Below the pieces are notes generated by a model, which was not told where the DNA came from, did not search any database, and saw only the letters and a program-made list of their open reading frames with translations. Source: Pandoraea pneumonica (GTDB lineage Bacteria > Pseudomonadota > Gammaproteobacteria > Burkholderiales > Burkholderiaceae). From it: 64,000 nucleotides of DNA. The position numbers and the translations under genes are program-made. The stretch spans positions 179,478 through 243,477 of the forward strand of contig NZ_CABPSK010000006.1 in the NCBI RefSeq assembly GCF_902459645.1. Direction: 5' to 3'. Of the stretch, positions 52,721-61,658 are shown in pieces; the stretch's first letter is position 1, and each line of letters opens with the position of its first letter.

Positions 52721-54055
52721 ATGGAAGTGTCGGTTGGGCGCGACAGCGCCACGAATTCTGCTAACCCAGCAGTTCCCGAGCGTTCGGGAAAACGTATCGA
52801 TGTCCGTATCATCGCGGTATCTACCGTGGGCAATGCGCTTGAATGGTTCGACTTCACTGTCTTCACATTCTTCGCGGCCAACATCGCTCGCCAGTTCTTT
52901 CCCAGCGAAGACCCGACTGCCGCGTTGCTCGCAGCATGGGCCACCTTCGGTGTGGGCTTTCTCACGCGTCCATTAGGCGGCATTGTGCTCGGCAATTACG
53001 CCGACAAACATGGCCGTAAAGCTGCGTTGCTGCTGACGATCACCGTCATGGCGCTGGGGGTGGCCGTCATCGCGTTTGCGCCGACATATGCGCAAATCGG
53101 CATAGCCGCGCCAATCCTGATGCTGATCGGCCGCTTCCTGCAAGGCTTCTCGGCGGGCGGCGAAGTGGGCAGTGCCACGGCCTTCTTGGTCGAGCACGCC
53201 CCGGTCGAACGCCGTGGCGTGTACGGCAGCTTCCAGATGATTGCGCAGGCATGCAGCATGCTGCTCGGCGCCATCGTTTCGGTGGGCATTACGCAAGCCC
53301 TGACGCCGGAGCAGATCGATGCCTTCGGCTGGCGCATTCCGTTTGTGATCGGCCTGCTGATCGTGCCGGTTGGCCTGTATGTGCGCTCGCGTCTCGACGA
53401 ATCGCCGGTGTTCAAAGATGCCGCGAAGCGCGAGGCACCGAAGCGCTCGCCGTTCATCGAATCGATCACGCAGCACTGGCGTCAGGTGCTGGCCGGTTTT
53501 GGCCTCACCGTCTACGGCACCATCGGCACGTACATCTTCTATTACTACATGCCGAGCTATGCCACGAAGTCGCTGGGCATTCCGTTCAAGAGCAGTGTGA
53601 TCGCGTCGCTGTGCGCTGCCGTCGCGTACATCATCGGCACGTTTGCGTCGGGTCGCATCTCGGACTCGATTGGCCGCAAGAAGCCGATGGTGGCCTCGGC
53701 CGTCATTAGTCTGATCATTGCGTATCCGCTGTTCTTGGCTGTCAGCCATGTGCCGACGCTGCCGATGCTGATTCTCGTGCAGTGCTGCCTGATGCTCTCG
53801 CTGGGGTTGTTCCAAGGGTCGTACTGCGCTTTCGTGTGCGAACTGTTCCCGTCGCGGGTGCGCGCCACGTCGATGGCCATCGGCTACAACTTCGCGGTGA
53901 TGATCTTCGGCGGCTTTGCCGGGGCGATTGCCACGTTGCTGATCGGCTGGACGGGCGACAAGCTCGCCGTCGTCTACTACGGCTTGTTCGGTGCGGCGGT
54001 TGGCCTCATCACCATCCTGATGCTCAAAGACCGGTCGCGTCAGCCGCTCGCGTAA
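52721..54055 (+). CDS. MFS transporter, metabolite:H+ symporter family
   Basis: This is a 444-residue 12-helix transporter of the ProP/ShiA/KgtP type. Marks are NALEWFDFTVFTFFA in helix 1, YADKHGRKAALL in loop 2-3, RFLQGFSAGGEVGSATAFLVEHAP in helix 4 and the second-half repeat SDSIGRKKPM. ATG 52721 has AGGAG at the right distance; the frame is open 20 codons further upstream. With the amidohydrolase and peptidase genes behind it, it may import an N-acyl amino acid or peptide-like compound. Confidence 0.9.
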   Translation: MEVSVGRDSATNSANPAVPERSGKRIDVRIIAVSTVGNALEWFDFTVFTFFAANIARQFFPSEDPTAALLAAWATFGVGFLTRPLGGIVLGNYADKHGRKAALLLTITVMALGVAVIAFAPTYAQIGIAAPILMLIGRFLQGFSAGGEVGSATAFLVEHAPVERRGVYGSFQMIAQACSMLLGAIVSVGITQALTPEQIDAFGWRIPFVIGLLIVPVGLYVRSRLDESPVFKDAAKREAPKRSPFIESITQHWRQVLAGFGLTVYGTIGTYIFYYYMPSYATKSLGIPFKSSVIASLCAAVAYIIGTFASGRISDSIGRKKPMVASAVISLIIAYPLFLAVSHVPTLPMLILVQCCLMLSLGLFQGSYCAFVCELFPSRVRATSMAIGYNFAVMIFGGFAGAIATLLIGWTGDKLAVVYYGLFGAAVGLITILMLKDRSRQPLA

Positions 54056-54230
54056 TCCCTCAATCACCATCGCGCGGGGGCCTTGCTCTCGCGCGCGTCT
54101 CGCTCAACGTTTTTCCGCAACCGGCCCCTCACCCCACGATGCATGACGTGCTTCGCTGCCCGCAACAGGGTAGTCGCCGCTGCATTGGGGCCATTCAATA
54201 AAGCCCATACCCATTCAAGAGCCAACTCCC

Positions 54231-55421
54231 ATGTCCATCATTCCTGAAATTGCCGAACGAAAGGCCGAACTCCAAGCGATTCGCCGCGACATCCATGCTC
54301 ACCCCGAACTGCGTTACGAAGAGGAGCGCACGGCTGACGTCGTGGCGCGCTTGCTCGAATCGTGGGGCATCGAGGTCACGCGCGGCCTTGGCAAAACTGG
54401 CGTTGTCGGCGTGCTGCGTAATGGCACCGGCAAGAAAACCATTGGCCTGCGCGCCGATATGGACGCGTTGCCGATTCAAGAACTGAACACCTTCGAGCAC
54501 GCCTCGCAGTACGCGGGCAAGATGCACGCTTGCGGTCACGACGGTCACACCGCGATGCTGCTCGGCGCGGCACAGCATCTCGCGGCGCACCGCACGTTCG
54601 ACGGCACTATCGTGTTCATCTTCCAGCCAGCGGAGGAGGGCGGCGGTGGTGCGAAGGCCATGCTCGACGACGGCTTGTTCGAGAAATTCCCGGTCGACGC
54701 GGTGTTCGGGCTGCATAACTGGCCGGGGCTGGAGGCAGGGCGCTTCGGGGCACGCGTGGGCGCGACGCAGGCGTCGAGCAACGAGTTCCGCATTGTCGTG
54801 AAGGGTACGGGCGCGCACGCTGCGTTGCCGCACGACGGTATCGATCCGGTGCTCACCGCCATGCAGATCGGCACGGGGCTGCAAAGCATCATTACGCGTA
54901 ACAAGCGCCCTATCGACGCCGCTGTGCTGTCCATCACGCAGATGCAAGCGGGCGAGGCGATCAACGTGATTCCGAATACCGCGACGCTGGCCGGGACGGT
55001 GCGCACGTTCTCGCTGGAGGTGCTCGATTTGGTGGAGTCGCGCATGCGCGAGTTTTGCGAAGCTACGGCGGCGGCTTATGGCTGCACGGTCGATTTCTCG
55101 TTCATTCGCAACTATCCGCCGACGGTCAACACGGCGGCCGAGACGCAGTTTGCCGTGAACGTGATGCAGGAGATCGTGGGGCGCGACCATGTCGTGAGCC
55201 CGATCGATCCGACGATGGGCGCGGAAGATTTTTCGTTCTTCCTGTTGGAGCGTCCGGGTTGCTATGCGTATATCGGCAACGGGGTGGGCGATCACCGCGC
55301 GCATGGTCACGGGCTGGGGCCGTGCATGCTGCACAACACGAGTTATGACTTCAACGACGAGGTGCTGACGCTGGGTTCCACCTATTGGGTGCGGCTGGCC
55401 GAAGCTTTTTTGGTGGCGTGA
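54231..55421 (+). CDS. M20-family amidohydrolase (hippurate hydrolase-like)
   Basis: This is a 396-residue zinc amidohydrolase of the HipO/IAA-amino acid hydrolase group, which cleaves N-acyl amino acids. Ligands visible are Cys101 and His103 (HACGHDGH), the acid pair E135-E136 (PAEEGGGG), a His in GLHNWPG and the C-terminal His in LHNTSYDFND. A dimerisation lid domain lies in the middle (GAHAALPHDGIDPV). There are six bases between its stop and the DUF2817 gene, so they form an operon. Confidence 0.92.
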   Translation: MSIIPEIAERKAELQAIRRDIHAHPELRYEEERTADVVARLLESWGIEVTRGLGKTGVVGVLRNGTGKKTIGLRADMDALPIQELNTFEHASQYAGKMHACGHDGHTAMLLGAAQHLAAHRTFDGTIVFIFQPAEEGGGGAKAMLDDGLFEKFPVDAVFGLHNWPGLEAGRFGARVGATQASSNEFRIVVKGTGAHAALPHDGIDPVLTAMQIGTGLQSIITRNKRPIDAAVLSITQMQAGEAINVIPNTATLAGTVRTFSLEVLDLVESRMREFCEATAAAYGCTVDFSFIRNYPPTVNTAAETQFAVNVMQEIVGRDHVVSPIDPTMGAEDFSFFLLERPGCYAYIGNGVGDHRAHGHGLGPCMLHNTSYDFNDEVLTLGSTYWVRLAEAFLVA

Positions 55422-55427
55422 CGCGAC

Positions 55428-56522
55428 ATGACGACCGGTCTTTTTTCCGTGTCTTACGCGCAGGCGCGCAAGCGGTTCGCCGCTGCCGCCCGCGCGGCGA
55501 ATGTCGACGTGCAGAGCCATGTCATCGAGGGCGTCATCGGACGCGAGGGCGAGACGCTGGCGACCGACGTGGTGCGGCTTGGCTCGGCTAACGCCCGCCG
55601 TCTGCTGATTCTCACGTCGGGTACGCATGGGGTGGAAGGCTTCTGCGGCAGCGCGGCGCAGATTGCCTTACTGGGCGATACCGGACTACAGGCACGTTTG
55701 GCGGCTGCCGATGTGGCGATTCTGGTGGTGCATGCGATCAATCCTTACGGTTTCTCGTGGTTGTCGCGCACGAATGAAGACAACGTCGATTTGAATCGCA
55801 ACAGCATCGACTTCGCGCAGCCGGTGCCGGTCAACGTTGCTTACGCCGATCTGCATGCGTTGCTTGTGCCGCCGACCTGGCCGCCGTCTGATGCCAATGC
55901 GGCTGCGATTGCCGATTACATCGCCACGCACGGCGAACCGGCGTATCAGCGCGCCCTGACCGTCGGGCAGTATGGCTATGCCGATGGGCTGTTCTACGGC
56001 GGACGTGAGCCGGTGTGGAGCACTCGCCTGATGCGTTCGTTGATCGATGAGCACGCGCAGAGCTGCGACGCGATAGGCTGGATCGACTTTCATACCGGGC
56101 TGGGGCCGCCGGGGCATGGAGAGAAGATTAGCGTGGGGCAGTTGGATGACGAGGAGTTGCAGCGCGCGCGCCGCTGGTGGGGCGCCGATGTGGCAAGCCC
56201 GTTGGACGGCACGACGGTGGCGTCCAACGTGGGCGGCCCGCTGCTGGACACGTTGCGCTTCGCCCGCCCCGATGCGCAGGTGACCGCGATGGCGATCGAG
56301 TACGGCACGGTACCGCTGATCGACATGTTGCACATGCTGCGCGCCGACGCGTGGCTGCGCCGAAACCCCGAAACGCCGTCAGCGCAGGCCGCCGAGATTC
56401 GCGACGCAGTCCGTGCGGCGTTTTGCTTCGACAATCTGGCGTGGCAAGGCCAGATTCTCGGGCAGGCACGCGTGGCGATTCTTCAGGCGGTGTTGGGGTT
56501 GGGGAGGACCGAGGGCGTGTAA
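55428..56522 (+). CDS. DUF2817 protein (M14 carboxypeptidase-like)
   Basis: This is a 364-residue protein of the DUF2817 family, distantly related to M14 zinc carboxypeptidases. The expected zinc ligands are H67 and E70 (SGTHGVEGFCGS) and a later His in WIDFHTGLGP; NPYGFSWLSRTNEDNVDLNRN is the family's central block. The last part (AMAIEYGTVPL) supplies the probable catalytic Glu. There is no signal peptide. Next to an M20 amidohydrolase, it likely degrades a small peptide or amide in the cytoplasm. Confidence 0.88.
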   Translation: MTTGLFSVSYAQARKRFAAAARAANVDVQSHVIEGVIGREGETLATDVVRLGSANARRLLILTSGTHGVEGFCGSAAQIALLGDTGLQARLAAADVAILVVHAINPYGFSWLSRTNEDNVDLNRNSIDFAQPVPVNVAYADLHALLVPPTWPPSDANAAAIADYIATHGEPAYQRALTVGQYGYADGLFYGGREPVWSTRLMRSLIDEHAQSCDAIGWIDFHTGLGPPGHGEKISVGQLDDEELQRARRWWGADVASPLDGTTVASNVGGPLLDTLRFARPDAQVTAMAIEYGTVPLIDMLHMLRADAWLRRNPETPSAQAAEIRDAVRAAFCFDNLAWQGQILGQARVAILQAVLGLGRTEGV

Positions 56523-56599
56523 GATCGCGAGTGACATTGGGCCGAGCGCCGATTTCGTCAGCATCTCAATTTTTCGAAAATTAAAAAACGAGGTGAACG

Positions 56600-57205
56600 T
56601 TGACAAAGAAATTTGCAAACAAGCAGCGTCGTGCGCGCGGCCCAATCTGGGCGCTCGTGGCCTTAGCGGCAATGCATTGTGGTCACGCGTTCGGTGACTA
56701 CAAATTGTCGCTTACCGATGAAAAAGAACACCGGCGCGTCCAGTTCTGCGTTCCAAGTGAATTCGAACCAACCGTCGGTGAGTCCTTCTTCGGCGTCTCA
56801 GTGATCTTTCCGTCAATTCAAGCTGCGCCTGCTCAAGGCGTCATTGGAAAGGACAGAATTCATTTGAATTTCATGGGGCGTTTCGATCGTGGGCACGGGC
56901 TGGAGCTCGCTCTAATTAACGATCCAAATGTGAAACCAGTCGAGGGAAAGCACGCCGACGGAATTCGAGAGTTCGAGATTGCCGAGAAAGGTGGGGGGGT
57001 GACGCGATACCTTGCGTTCAAATCCCGCGACGGTCGAAATGTTCTCTTTGTCGATGGCGTTGCAAATCCGGCGGCGTTCGCTTATTTTTCGACGTTCGAG
57101 TCAGGCGTTTATATCCGAGGGTCTGTGAGTAAAGGGATTAAAGCCAGTCTTGTGGAAATAGACGATTTCATAAACAACTTTGTCGCCCGGATGATTTGCA
57201 AGTAG
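56600..57205 (+). CDS. Small secreted protein of unknown function, low-GC
   Basis: This is a 201-residue protein that I do not recognise. The start is TTG at 56600 with GAGGTG just upstream. A signal peptide is likely (basic MTKKFANKQRRARG, then WALVALAAMHCGHAFG; a Cys within it could instead make it a lipoprotein-like signal). The mature part is beta-rich (YKLSLTDEKEHRRVQFCVPSE). Base use is clearly more AT-rich than the flanking genes, which suggests recent acquisition. It is a single gene between a peptidase and the ammonium transporter. Confidence 0.6.
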   Translation: MTKKFANKQRRARGPIWALVALAAMHCGHAFGDYKLSLTDEKEHRRVQFCVPSEFEPTVGESFFGVSVIFPSIQAAPAQGVIGKDRIHLNFMGRFDRGHGLELALINDPNVKPVEGKHADGIREFEIAEKGGGVTRYLAFKSRDGRNVLFVDGVANPAAFAYFSTFESGVYIRGSVSKGIKASLVEIDDFINNFVARMICK

Positions 57206-57228
57206 CCCCCACCCAATGAGGGCTACTT
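57200..57228. terminator. Hairpin between the low-GC orphan and amt
   Basis: AAGTAGCCC and GGGCTACTT form a perfect nine-base stem with an 11-base loop; the orphan's stop codon lies in the left arm. The T-run is poor (GGGTTTC), so efficiency is doubtful in either direction. Confidence 0.5.
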
Positions 57229-57245
57229 GAGGGTTTCACCCGTGC

Positions 57246-58448
57246 TTACCAATTCGTCTCCCGCTCTGGCGTCGCCGTGATCTTATGGATCGAGAGGTCG
57301 GCGCCGTAGTATTCCTGCTCGTCGTCGAGTCGTAGCCCCACGGTGCGTTTCAGCACGCCGTAGACGATGTAGCCGCCAGCGAACGCAATCGCCACGCCGA
57401 ACACGGTGCCGACGATCTGCGCAATGAAGCTCACGCCGCCCAAGCCGCCGAGCGCCGTCTGGCCGAAGATGCCCGCAGCCAGCCCGCCCCAGATGCCGCA
57501 AACGCCGTGCAACGGCCACACGCCAAGCACGTCGTCGATACGCAGGCGGTTCTGCGTCACAGTGAACAACCACACGAACAACCCGCCCGCGATAGCACCC
57601 ACCACCAGTGCGCCCAGCGGATGCATCACATCCGAGCCCGCACAAACGGCCACAAGACCCGCGAGCGGGCCGTTATGGATAAAGCCCGGGTCGTCCTTGC
57701 CGACCCACATCGCCACCAGCGTGCCGCCGACCATCGCCATCAGCGAATTGACGGCCACCAGCCCCGAGATGCCGCCCACGCGCTGCGCGCTCATCACGTT
57801 GAAACCGAACCAGCCGACGATCAGAATCCACGCGCCCAACGCCAAAAACGGAATCGACGACGGCGGGTGTGCCGCCACCTGACCCTGTCCGTTGTACCGC
57901 CCGCGCCGCGCGCCCAGATGCAACACGGCAGCCAGCCCAATCCAGCCGCCGACGGCATGCACGACCACCGACCCGGCGAAGTCATGGAACGGCGCGCCCA
58001 ACGTGCGCGTCAGCCAGTCCTGAATGCCCAGATGCCCATTCCACGCGATGCCCTCGAAGAACGGATAGATCAGCCCCACGAGGAAGAACGTCGCAACCGA
58101 TTGCGGATGAAACTTCGCGCGCTCCGCAATTCCACCCGACACGATGGCGGGAATCGCCGCCGCGAACGTCAGCAGGAAGAAGAACTTGATCAGCGCATAA
58201 CCGTTGTGCTCGGAGAGCACCGTGGCGCTCGACCAGAAGTCCACGCCATACGCGAGCGGATAGCCGATGAAGAAATAGGCCAGCCCCGAGACAGCAAAGT
58301 CGGTCAGGATCTTGACCAGCGCATTGACCTGATTCTTTTTGCGAACCGTGCCGAGCTCGAGAAAGGCAAAACCGGCGTGCATGGCAAGCACCAGGATCGC
58401 GCCGAGCAGCAGGAACAGCACGTCGCCGGGTGTATTGGTATTGGGCAT
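57246..58448 (-). CDS. amt: Ammonium transporter
   Basis: This is a 400-residue membrane channel of the Amt/Mep/Rh family that conducts ammonium across the inner membrane. There are eleven predicted helices. The twin pore histidines are seen in VVVHAVGGWIGL and WPLHGVCGIWGG. ATG 58448 is chosen; the open frame upstream adds 78 Arg-rich residues. No glnK lies beside it, unlike the common glnK-amtB pair, so nitrogen control is not visible here. The C-terminus (LDDEQEYYGADLSIH) is the usual cytoplasmic tail. Confidence 0.93.
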   Translation of the reverse strand: MPNTNTPGDVLFLLLGAILVLAMHAGFAFLELGTVRKKNQVNALVKILTDFAVSGLAYFFIGYPLAYGVDFWSSATVLSEHNGYALIKFFFLLTFAAAIPAIVSGGIAERAKFHPQSVATFFLVGLIYPFFEGIAWNGHLGIQDWLTRTLGAPFHDFAGSVVVHAVGGWIGLAAVLHLGARRGRYNGQGQVAAHPPSSIPFLALGAWILIVGWFGFNVMSAQRVGGISGLVAVNSLMAMVGGTLVAMWVGKDDPGFIHNGPLAGLVAVCAGSDVMHPLGALVVGAIAGGLFVWLFTVTQNRLRIDDVLGVWPLHGVCGIWGGLAAGIFGQTALGGLGGVSFIAQIVGTVFGVAIAFAGGYIVYGVLKRTVGLRLDDEQEYYGADLSIHKITATPERETNW

Positions 58449-58822
58449 GAATGTGCTCTTTTGGTGCAAACGGGAAGAAGAACGAAGATGAGCAAGACCG
58501 ATGCCAGAAAATTCAGGTGACTGATTTATATGGATGTTTTGCCAGATGGAAATGCAGAAGAGCGGAATGGCAGCACGTTCGTGGTGCGGTGAGGGGCGTT
58601 GTGTGCGACGCCGGTGCATCGGCAGGCCAGCAAGGCGTCGATAAAATTCTGTAAGCCGCCCGCGATGGCGCGCGCAGTACATCGTCGCGAGGGGCGGTAT
58701 AGAATCGGGCGTTCTCGCGGCGGCGCGTATCCCGTTATTCCGATGCCGCGCCGCTAGCGCTGCAACCGCGTGACCACATCAAAACATCCAGTCACACACG
58801 AGCTAACCACTGAGGAAACCCC
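58449..58822. other. Divergent region between amt and the ABM gene (374 bp)
   Basis: No gene was found. TATAGAAT at 58698-58705 is a plausible -10 for the plus-strand gene, but its -35 is not clear. A GAGGAAA ribosome site lies right before the ABM ATG. No inverted repeat or NtrC-type sigma-54 element was recognised near amt. Confidence 0.5.
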
Positions 58823-59122
58823 ATGATCTTTGAAATCGCCCAGATCCAAGTCAAACCCGGCACGGAAGCGGCATTCGAGCAAGGCGTCGCCAAGGCCGCA
58901 CCGTTGTTCCAGGGTTCGAAAGGCTGCCACGGCATGCGCCTGCTCAAGCAGATCGAGAACCCGACGCATTACAGCCTCGTCGTCACTTGGGAAACGCTGG
59001 AGAACCACACCGTCGACTTCCGCAACTCGGAAGCCTTCACGCAATGGCGCGCGCTGGTGAGCGACTGCTTCGCCGCACCGCCGAACGTGAGCCACGTGAC
59101 CGAAGCGCTGATCGGCTTCTAA
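58823..59122 (+). CDS. ABM-domain (antibiotic biosynthesis monooxygenase-like) protein
   Basis: This is a 99-residue single ABM domain with a ferredoxin-like fold: IFEIAQIQVKPG, a helix (EAAFEQGVAKAAPLFQ), GCHGMRLLKQIENPTHYSLVVTWETLE and a closing helix. Members act as small cofactor-free monooxygenases, quinol oxygenases or haem-related proteins. No partner gene tells which. GAGGAAA precedes the ATG and a strong terminator follows, so it is probably a single-gene unit. Confidence 0.87.
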   Translation: MIFEIAQIQVKPGTEAAFEQGVAKAAPLFQGSKGCHGMRLLKQIENPTHYSLVVTWETLENHTVDFRNSEAFTQWRALVSDCFAAPPNVSHVTEALIGF

Positions 59123-59150
59123 GCAGGCTTCAAGCAGTCGGCAGAATCAA

Positions 59151-59193
59151 GGGCGGTGCCCGGTAAGCGTTACCGGCACCGCCCAAGTTTTTT
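59151..59193 (+). terminator. Terminator after the ABM gene
   Basis: Arms of about 15 bases (GGGCGGTGCCCGGTAA and TTACCGGCACCGCCC, with one bulged C) enclose a GCG loop. Six T residues follow on the plus strand. Confidence 0.93.
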
Positions 59194-59278
59194 CATGCGA
59201 TGAGATAGCGACGCCAACCAAGGGTTAACGCGATGTAATCCCTCAAAAGTTTTCATATAACATGCAAACCAGAAAAGC

Positions 59279-60031
59279 ATGAGACGACACGAGAGGATGA
59301 CAACCAAGCCCAAAACCCTGACCGAACAGGTCGCGCAGCAACTGCACGATGCGATCCGGCAGGGCACCTATCCCGTCGGCACCAAGTTGCCGACCGGCAA
59401 GCAACTCTCCGAAACCTATGGCGTGAGTCAGGCGGTGATTCGTGAAGTTACCGAGCGCTTGCGTGCTCAGGGGCTGATCGACAGCCGTCAGGGCGCGGGC
59501 GTCACCGTGCGGGCGCGTACGCCGTCGAGCGGTTTTCAGGTGCCGGTGGGGCAAGACGCCGCCGACCTCGCGAGCGTGTACGAACTGCGTCTTGATCTGG
59601 AGAGCACGGCGGCGGCGCTGGCGGCAGTGCGTCACACCGACGAAGACATCCGCCGACTGGGCGAGATTCTCGAAAAGCTCGAAACCAATCTCTATCACGC
59701 GGAAAACGGCGTCGAGTACGACACGGCGTTCCATGCCGCCATCGCGCGTGCGACGCACAACCGCTACTACGCCGATCTCTTGCAGTACCTGAATCTTCAG
59801 ATTCGCCAAGTGGTGCAGGCCGCGCGCACGAACACATTGCGCCACGAAGGGCTCGCCGCTCAGGTGCATCAGGAACACGTGGCCGTGTTCAACGCGATCA
59901 AGGCGCGCGATCCGCTGCTCGCCCGAGCCGCATCGCTCTCGCACTTGCTGCGCGCTTCGGCCCGGCTTGGCCTGACGCTCCCCGGGCGCGACATCATCAC
60001 CGGGGCCATCGCCCCGACACACGTGTCGTAA
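59279..60031 (+). CDS. GntR/FadR-family regulator
   Basis: This is a 250-residue protein with an N-terminal GntR winged helix (about 10-80, LPTGKQLSETYGVSQAVIREV) and an FCD helical effector domain. The metal-binding His pattern is seen in DTAFHAAIARATHN and HQEHVAVF. The ATG at 59279 is taken; 59297 is an equally possible start, and neither has a good ribosome site. It precedes the FAD oxidase, amidohydrolase and MFS genes on the same strand and likely controls them in response to their substrate acid. Confidence 0.9.
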   Translation: MRRHERMTTKPKTLTEQVAQQLHDAIRQGTYPVGTKLPTGKQLSETYGVSQAVIREVTERLRAQGLIDSRQGAGVTVRARTPSSGFQVPVGQDAADLASVYELRLDLESTAAALAAVRHTDEDIRRLGEILEKLETNLYHAENGVEYDTAFHAAIARATHNRYYADLLQYLNLQIRQVVQAARTNTLRHEGLAAQVHQEHVAVFNAIKARDPLLARAASLSHLLRASARLGLTLPGRDIITGAIAPTHVS

Positions 60032-60112
60032 CGCGTCGCGTCATTCGTTCCCGTGTTCCCCATCGAATCACTCCCCCAACTTCTCGCCGCCTAACCCCCG
60101 ACGCGTGATCCC

Positions 60113-61534
60113 ATGACCATCACTGCTTTCGCTCAACGACTCATCGACGCTATCGGTGCCGACAGCGTGCTCACCTCCGCTGACGACATCGCCCCTTGGC
60201 TCGCCGATTGGCGCGGCATGTACCGTGGCAATGCGCAGGCGGTGGTGCGTCCGCGCTCGGCAGAAGACGTCTCGAAAGTGCTCGCCCTGTGCCAGCAGAC
60301 GGCCACGCCCGTCGTGCCGCGCGGCGGGAATACGGGCTTGTGCGGGGGCGCGACGCCCGATGGCGCGGCGCAAAACGTGGTGCTGAGCCTCGATCGCATG
60401 AACGCCGTGCGCAGCCTCGACACCATTGCCAACACGATGGTGGCCGAAGCCGGTTGCATCTTGCAGGACTTGCAGCGCACCGCTAGCGACGTGAACCGTC
60501 TGTTCCCGCTGAGTCTCGCGGCCGAAGGCTCGTGCCAACTGGGCGGCAACCTCGCAACGAATGCCGGTGGCGTGAACGTGGTGCGCTACGGCATGACGCG
60601 AGAGCTCGTGCTGGGAATCGAAGCCGTGTTGCCCAATGGCGAGATCCTGCACGGCCTGCGCACCCTGCGAAAAGACAACACGGGGTACGACCTCAAGCAA
60701 TTGCTGATCGGCTCGGAAGGCACACTCGGCATCATCACCGCAGCGGCCTTGCGACTGTTTGCGCCCACGCCCGTGCGTCAGGTGGTGATCGCGGCCGTCA
60801 CGTCGCCGCGTCAGGCGCTCGAACTGTATGAACTGCTGTTCACCGAGTGCGGCTCGCGCATGCAGGCGTTCGAATTCTTCACCGGCGAATGCGTCGACCT
60901 CGTCATGGCCCACGTGCCCGGCGTGCGCGCACCGTTCGGCGAGCGTCATCCGGGGTATGTGCTGGTGGAACTGGCCGACACGGCTGACGAGCAAGCACTC
61001 GCTGCGCTGCTGGAACGCGTGATTGAGACCGCCATCGAGCGCGATCTTTGCGCCGACGCAGTGGTGTCGTCCACGCTCGGTCAGGTCGAGGAAATGTGGA
61101 AGCTGCGCGAAGAAATTTCCGAAGCGCAGCGCGCCGACGGCCCGCATCTGAAGCACGACGTATCGCTGCCTATCGAGGCAATCCCCGAATTTTTGACGAG
61201 TGCCGAAGCCCGTGTGCGCCGCGTGTGCCCGCAGGTGCGGCCGTTTATCTTCGGCCACTTCGGCGACGGCAATCTGCACTACAACCTGTCGCGCCCGGCG
61301 GGCGAGGCCGCCGACTTCATGGCGAAGCACGGCGAGGCGATTACCGCCGAAGTGCTCGATGAAGTCGCCCGTTACGGCGGCAGCATCAGCGCCGAGCATG
61401 GCATCGGCCAACTCAAGCGCGATTACTTCGCGAAGTACAAGTCGCCGCTGGAACTGCGCCTGATGCGCGAAATCAAGGCGGTGTTCGATCCGGCCGGCAT
61501 CATGAATCCGGGCAAGTTGTTGAAAGTGCAGTAA
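60113..61534 (+). CDS. FAD-linked 2-hydroxy acid dehydrogenase
   Basis: This is a 473-residue enzyme of the PCMH/VAO flavoprotein family, closest in layout to D-2-hydroxyglutarate and D-lactate dehydrogenases. FAD motifs are PRGGNTGLCGGA near 69-80, GNLATNAGG and GSEGTLGIIT. The C-terminal part holds the metal-binding pattern FGHFGDGNLHYN and SAEHGIGQLKR, found in D-2-hydroxy acid members. Such enzymes often pass electrons to ETF, and etfB begins at the end of the window. The substrate in this cluster is unknown. Confidence 0.9.
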   Translation: MTITAFAQRLIDAIGADSVLTSADDIAPWLADWRGMYRGNAQAVVRPRSAEDVSKVLALCQQTATPVVPRGGNTGLCGGATPDGAAQNVVLSLDRMNAVRSLDTIANTMVAEAGCILQDLQRTASDVNRLFPLSLAAEGSCQLGGNLATNAGGVNVVRYGMTRELVLGIEAVLPNGEILHGLRTLRKDNTGYDLKQLLIGSEGTLGIITAAALRLFAPTPVRQVVIAAVTSPRQALELYELLFTECGSRMQAFEFFTGECVDLVMAHVPGVRAPFGERHPGYVLVELADTADEQALAALLERVIETAIERDLCADAVVSSTLGQVEEMWKLREEISEAQRADGPHLKHDVSLPIEAIPEFLTSAEARVRRVCPQVRPFIFGHFGDGNLHYNLSRPAGEAADFMAKHGEAITAEVLDEVARYGGSISAEHGIGQLKRDYFAKYKSPLELRLMREIKAVFDPAGIMNPGKLLKVQ

Positions 61535-61658
61535 AGCATCGCTCGATGGACATCGGCGTCGCCGGTGTCTGCCACGTTTTTCTGCGGCATTCGTTCGCAT
61601 TTTTTCCGGCGTGAGCCCGACGTCCTGCCTGACGCCTCGCGCCTTTTGAGGAGTCGCC

